Notes under the pieces: model-generated | The model's database searches: none | What the model was told of the DNA's origin: nothing | What the model saw: the letters and a program-made list of their open reading frames with translations, nothing else | NCBI GenBank assembly: GCA_034440615.1 | Contig: JAOTOM010002691.1 | Span: forward strand, 22,501-86,500 | Origin: Ashinkailepas kermadecensis | Lineage: Eukaryota > Arthropoda > Thecostraca > Neolepadidae | Reading direction: 5' to 3' | DNA: 64,000 nt | Position numbers and translations under genes: made by a program | In this document: positions 58,545 through 64,000 of the stretch, piece after piece | How the letters are laid out: each line of letters begins with the position of its first letter | Position numbering within the stretch: position 1 is the first letter of the stretch

Positions 58545-59300
58545 TGGTCATACAGCGCCCATACAACTTTTCTTGTTCCCACCTTAAAGCACAATAATAC
58601 CCAAAAGTTTCCGAAAAAAATTACAACCATGTTCACAAAAAAAATATAATTTTGTATTCAAAATCAGCTTAGGTTAGGTTAGGCTCGGTTAGGTTTCTTT
58701 TTTAAGGTTGAGAGTTTTCAGGAAATAAATTAAGTGACATTTTAATTTAGTTTTTTTTCTCAAAAGATAGGTTAGGGTAGGCTAGGTTAGGTTTTGTTGC
58801 ATTAAAAAAAAACATTTATGTTTATGCTATGTTACCGAACTCAAAGCCTTTTTGGCATTATTTTGCTCACAACCTGAAAAGTAAGCACAGAAAATAAGTG
58901 GGTCCAATCATCTTAGTCGCCTTCATAAACATGGTATTTTGCATATTTTATCTTTTTTAAGGAAAAAAAGAACACCTTAGACCGCAAGGTTTGCAAATGA
59001 TTTGCAATTGTTTGGAGAAACTTTTTTGGAATTTTTTAAAAAAGTTTTCCAACTTGAAAAACCTAAACTAACCTAACTTAACCAAACCTAACCCATTTGC
59101 TTGCTATATGGAGGCAAATGTGTGTACAAACTTGTCTTGTTACCACCTTAAAGCACAATAATACCGATTTGGCTAGGTTAGGCTAGTTTAGTTGTTTACC
59201 TTGGAAAAATTGTTCAATCATCTTTAAAAAAAAAAAAAAAATCGGAAATTTTCCTTCAAAAGCAGCTGACATTAGGTTCAGGTAAGTTGGGTTCGGTTGT
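58545..59300. repeat. Diverged TTAGG-motif module (relative of module A)
   Basis: Contains the family words 'accttaaagcacaataata', 'gctcacaacctgaaa' and 'tatggaggcaaatgtgtgta', plus GGTTAGGTTAGG strings, arranged as two sub-units in opposite orientation. Confidence 0.7.
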
Positions 59301-59849
59301 TCAATTTCGAAAATTTTCAGAATATATATTGCTTAATTTTTGTTTCTATTTTTTTATCCAAAGCAGGGTTGTCGATTTATATCGATAGACACTAGCGCGT
59401 ATTAAATGTCACAAATCGTAATGGGCGTTCCTCAGAACATCCAAAATCGTAACATCCAAAGAAAAAATTCCAGTTACAGAAATTCTAGCGCCTAAAGTCT
59501 AAATTTGAGGTTACAGTGACAAATGTGACGGAGGTAAGACATTTGTGGTGCAATTGCGGGCATTGTTTAATCCGGAGGCCAATCTCATGTGACGTCGGAC
59601 TGATTTGTTTTTGTACTTCGCACATTCTGATGTATCTGCGGATTGGTGTGATTTTAAATAGTGAATAAATAGCTTGCTGATATTTAATTCCCAAAGGAAC
59701 AGTAGTTGAAGAAGTTGGCAGGTAAGCTTGAAAAAGTCCAGTCCATGCTTTTTCTGATTTGTGCTCAGGGTTCCCATGTTAATATCACATGACTACCACG
59801 TTTGTCTTCAAGAAGAGTTCTTTTTAGTTTACTTTTATTAATATTTTCA
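59301..59849. other. Unassigned sequence
   Basis: Short minus-strand frames (59485-59777) without recognisable motif. Confidence 0.3.
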
Positions 59850-62800
59850 TTCCACTGCTCTTAGTGCCCTTTCTGCCCAGGATTGGGGCACCTAGTGTTG
59901 CATTTCCGTCCAGGGGTTGGCACACTTTTTGGTAAATTTACAGCTTAAGGTAATTTCTGATTAATTTGTTTCCATGCAATGTTTAGGAATGTGATGAACA
60001 TGATGTTACTGCTCATTTTGGTAAATTTGTGTTTTAAGGTGTCTTATGAATTCGTGGAATGTATCATTTCAATGCAATGTTTATGAATGTGACTCAGATG
60101 ATGGATGATGATGATGATGATGTGACTCATTTTCGATACAAATGCCTACATTTCAGGTTGTGAGCAAAAGAACACCAACAAAAAGCTTTGAATTGGGTGA
60201 CATAGGGCAAAGTATTTGTTTTAAATAAAAAAAATGCAACATAACCTAACCTAACCTAGCTTAACCTCCCCTTAGAAAAAAACAAAACCAAAACATCAAG
60301 TTGTAGAAATTTCAAGCAATGTATTTTTTTTACAATTAAAAAATGTAACCCAACTTAACTTAATCTAACATAAGCTGCTTTTAAAGAAAAAAGATATATT
60401 TCTTTCAAATTTTGCAACAATGTTTGCAAAAAATGTTGAAGTTAAACACTTAAACTAATCTAACATTACAAAACATAGCCCATTTGTTTCCTTTATGGAG
60501 GCAAATGTGTAATAACTTGCCTAGTTACCACCTTAAAGCACAATAATTCTGGTTAGATTAGGTTGGGTTAGGTTTTTTCATTTGCAAAATTTCAAGAAAA
60601 TAAATTGCTATATCTTTTTCCAATCTTGTTTTTGTAGTTGTTTTCTCCAAGGTCAGGTTAGGCTAGGTTACGTTAGGTAATGTTGAATTTGTAATGTATT
60701 TCTTTTAATTGGTATGTTACTAACTCCAAACCCATTTTTAATGTTATTTTGCTCACAACCTGCTCACAACCACAAGCATTTGCACAGAAACTGAGTAGTG
60801 CCATCAGCTTACTGATATTCATGAACATTGCATTGGAAATTTAAATAACAAAATATTAATAAAACACATAATAGCACAAATTTAATGTCCTTTCTTCTGC
60901 AAATGCATGCCTTTCAATTGGGAGTAAAGATAACACCAAAAAAATGGTGTGGAGTAAGGAAATATAGCATGCAAATAATTTGCATACATCATGTTCAAGA
61001 TGTATGATAACCTTACCTAACATAGTTCAACTTCCCATACAAGAAATTAATTGTTTTTAAGTTAAATTTTCGAGGCATTTTCTCAAATATTTTCAACTTA
61101 AAAACCTAACCTAAGCTAGCCTGAACCGTTTATTATTTTTGTGTAGAAAAATAATTAACAAAAATTATTTACCAACAAATGATTATTTTTATAACTTACA
61201 ACAAAAGCCTAACCTAACCTGACAAACCTAACCCCTTTGTATGCTTCATGGAGGTAAAATGTGTGTAAAACTTGTCTTGTGGTTACCTTAAACTGTGATA
61301 ATACCTGGCTTTTGGGGTAATTTTTCAGCTCATGGTACTCTCAGACTTCTTTGAATTTCTTTTTTTAATGCAGTGTTTGTTAATGTGCTGAACATGATGT
61401 AACCGCTCATTTCCTCTGCAGATGCACACTTTTCAATTCTGAGGAAAAATAACATGGAAAAGGGGGCTTGGATTTGAGTAATATAGGAGGAAAAATAATG
61501 TTCCGATACAAAAAACAAGTAACATAACCTAACTTAACCTAGCCTAGACTTCCATGCAAGAAATGATTATTTTTATGCCCAATCCCCCCCCGAAAAAAAA
61601 AAATTTGTTCTCAAACATTTTCAACTTAACAAGTCTAACATAACCTAATCGAGCTTGAACCGTTTTTGAAGACTTTTTTTAGTTACTAACTTACAACAGA
61701 AGCTTAGCCTAACGCAACTAGGCAAAACCTAGCTCCTTTGAATGATTCGTGGAGGTAAAATGGGTGTAAAACCTGTCTTGTGGTTACCTTAGACTGCAAT
61801 AATATCTCTTTTTGTGCTACATGGTGCACGTGATGAACCTCCATCTGCATGCTGCATGAGGGCATTGCACTTATTGCTTCACAAAGAACAATAACATGTT
61901 GAAAGTACTATATTTTCAGGAATGGAATCCTGTGCTGATAACATTTTCTCAGTTCTAAATTTGCAGATCAGATCTACATCATTTGTGTTAATAAATATGA
62001 GAAATTCATAGAAATGCATACACCGGTTTGTGGACAAGAAGTTATTCTGATGATTTCTGATGTATTGGAAACTGACAAATTTTCATGATGGCAGCAGGCA
62101 AAGTTAAAGTACTTATATCTCAATAAGTGGCCAGTTCACTAACAAGACAGCAAATTCACTCAAATAGCACTCAAAATGCCAGGCGGCCCACTCTTTTTGC
62201 AAGTTTAAAATCGATGACAGTGCTTTCTTGAATCATGTTTAAAGCACATGAAGGAAATGTATTGCTAACACTTGTTAGGAACCGATGTGTGTAAGTTAAT
62301 TAACATTTCTAATGTCCTGATGTTTGTACACAAAATATAGCTCACTATTCTAAATAGCATGGGAGGTATGATGCCATATATCATGGCTAATTTATGGTCA
62401 AACTGTTATGCAGCAGATTCCCTGCATTGTAACTTAGTTATTTGGGCTTTAGGGCACAGACCATGTTGATCACATAGCTCCCTGCATTGTTGTTAACCGA
62501 TATATCAGTATGTTTGCAAATTCACTTATGAGTGAATCCATACCATTCTCACTGGGGTATAAAAGCTACATTATAACATTGCTTCTACAATGCATATAAC
62601 AGAAACCCATCTCGATTGTCCCACTTACTCAGGACACCATTGAAGTCAATGAAGCCAATGAAAACCATAGAAGTCCATGAAAATGTTACTTCATCCCCTG
62701 TATTGTTAATGGAAACAAGTCTCTTGAACCATATGTTATGTCCTTCACAGTGTTGCTCCATCCACCTCCAACTCCAACCCTAACCAAACTTGAGGAACTC

Positions 62801-64000
62801 ATCCATCTCCAAAGCAGTCTGTTCAAGAAGGTATGTATTGCAGCATAACTACTGTGACCGGAATTCCATGGTATCCATGTTGCCTTACAATCCATCCTTG
62901 CTGATCCATGTAGCAGATGTTTGACTTTCCTAAAACTGTCTGGATAACTGGGGAGTTGAAATCACATGTGAGTGATAAAACAGATGAACTATTCCTGGAT
63001 TCTTATGTTGCATCATTGCATGGCACAGTGACATACCGAATGGGGAGGGGGAATTGTGGGCAGTTGCCTCACCCGCCCCCCCTCCTCATAGGTTGTGGGC
63101 CCCCAAGAATCCGCCGAGCTTAGGAAAAAAATGCGCTATCCTCCCTACAAATTTCCCTCGGTCCACCACAAATCGCACCGGGGCTCAGAAAAATCACTTT
63201 GGGGGCCCCCAAACGGAGCGCAGGGACCCCGATAATGACGCTGGGGCCTCAAAAGTTTGCACCTGGGCCCCTGAAAATCACGTTGGGGCCGCAAACAAGT
63301 CGTGCCGGGATTCAAGAAAATCACGACGGGGGCCACAAACGGTCGGGCCGGGGCCTCCTGAAAATCACGCCGACACTGGGGTACTAAGAATTATCACCCG
63401 GGCCCCTGAAAATCACGCCAAGGGCCTGATAGGTCCCACCGGGGTTCTAAAAGTATCGTTGAGATCACCCAACAAATGAAGCCGGGTAAATGAAAAACAG
63501 TCCGGACACGGAAAATCAATCTGGGATCTCAACAATAGCTCCAAAAACCCATCAAACTTGTTGGGCCCCACAAACCAAACGTGTCGTAGCCACCGCAAGG
63601 GATCCCAACAAGTGACCACGGGGCCCCAAAAAATCGCACTTAGACAAACAAAATTAGCGCCGCTTCTCTTGAAAATCTCACTGGGGCCAAAACGTCGTGC
63701 CGGAGCCCCACAAGTTGCAGCTGGCTTCCCAGGCACCAATATATACCCGGAATGTCACCTTGCGAACAGAAAAATTGCGTCAAAGATCCACAAAATAAGA
63801 GCATGAGCAATGAGCAATGAGCAATGAGCAGCCGCAGTGGCGTACTAAAGGGAAAATTCCCCTCCCTAACGTTAGGCACCAAGGAAATACTTTCACCCAT
63901 CGTCATCACCGTTCAGGTCTGCTGTGCTCCGATGCTTCATCAATGCCGGTGTGTTTTAGCCTGCATCTGATCGCTGAAGTATTTTTATTTAAGCCGGTGT
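59850..64000 (+). repeat. Long repeat, direct copy 2 (runs off the window)
   Basis: Colinear with 39105-43373. It lacks the 255-bp SINE-like insertion and has about 130 bp of extra sequence near 59945-60075, including a second GATGATGATG run that the inverted copy shares. The minus-strand frame conserved in the other copies (MDEFLKFG) has a stop here. Confidence 0.88.
63180..63500. repeat. GC-rich about 21-bp degenerate tandem (module C), copy 2
   Basis: Counterpart of 42540-42860 with few substitutions. Same unit order. Confidence 0.8.

Overview
The window looks like nuclear DNA from an arthropod. The evidence is an SLC22-type transporter gene, canonical GT/AG splice signals, LINE, LTR and TIR transposons, many minisatellites, and short TTAGG-like motifs inside a long repeat family. 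I cannot tell from sequence alone whether it is chelicerate or crustacean. There is no operon structure, no CRISPR and no prokaryotic gene. Coding potential is sparse and repeats make up most of what can be recognised.

Host genes. Two credible host genes are both on the minus strand. (1) At 17333-19318 is a 662-codon first coding exon that is rich in Pro, Ser and Thr. It carries a 19-residue tandem repeat and ends at a clean GT donor. Its C-terminal end resembles invertebrate glutaredoxin-domain cysteine-rich (GRXCR/CG31559-type) proteins. (2) At 30184-31896 is an apparently intact 570-aa organic cation transporter-like MFS protein (SLC22). Its coding region has no intron, and a strong 3' splice site lies 58 bp upstream of the start. 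At 46781-47075 there is a broken fragment of a CCR4/CNOT6-type deadenylase.

Layout. 1-5100 is non-coding, with a pentanucleotide array, an AT microsatellite and G-runs. 6.4-14 kb holds a decayed LINE reverse transcriptase, an inverted pair of a dispersed repeat, and a series of minisatellites (42, 37 and 11 bp units). 15.5-16.2 kb is a 768-bp TIR element with TA target duplication. 16.5-19.3 kb is a 38-bp minisatellite followed by the GRXCR-like exon. 21.7-24.0 kb is a Ty3/gypsy-type LTR element with a very large internal deletion. 24.9-29.7 kb is a 5'-truncated I-clade-like LINE (EN, RT and RNase H). 30-32 kb is the transporter. 34-37 kb is a decayed 31-bp array interrupted by a long-inverted-repeat (foldback) element. 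37.8-39.1 kb has 34-bp and 61-bp minisatellites.

39.1-64 kb is dominated by a more than 4 kb repeat family. There are two direct copies (39105-43373 and 59850-window end). A third copy (43839-46644) is inverted and its modules are circularly permuted. Between the copies lie a 3'-truncated second I-like LINE (47465-50170), a SINE-like tandem (50170-50712), and a CR1-type LINE (50713-57230). The CR1 is split by a 2.8-kb TIR element, which itself contains a second copy of the 768-bp element.

Nothing suggests that these genes act together. The window reads as two ordinary host genes set in a repeat-rich landscape. The most informative signals are the permuted inverted copy, the triple nesting, the gag-to-integrase deletion in the LTR element, and the deadenylase pseudogene. 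All homology calls are by eye from remembered family motifs; no search was run.
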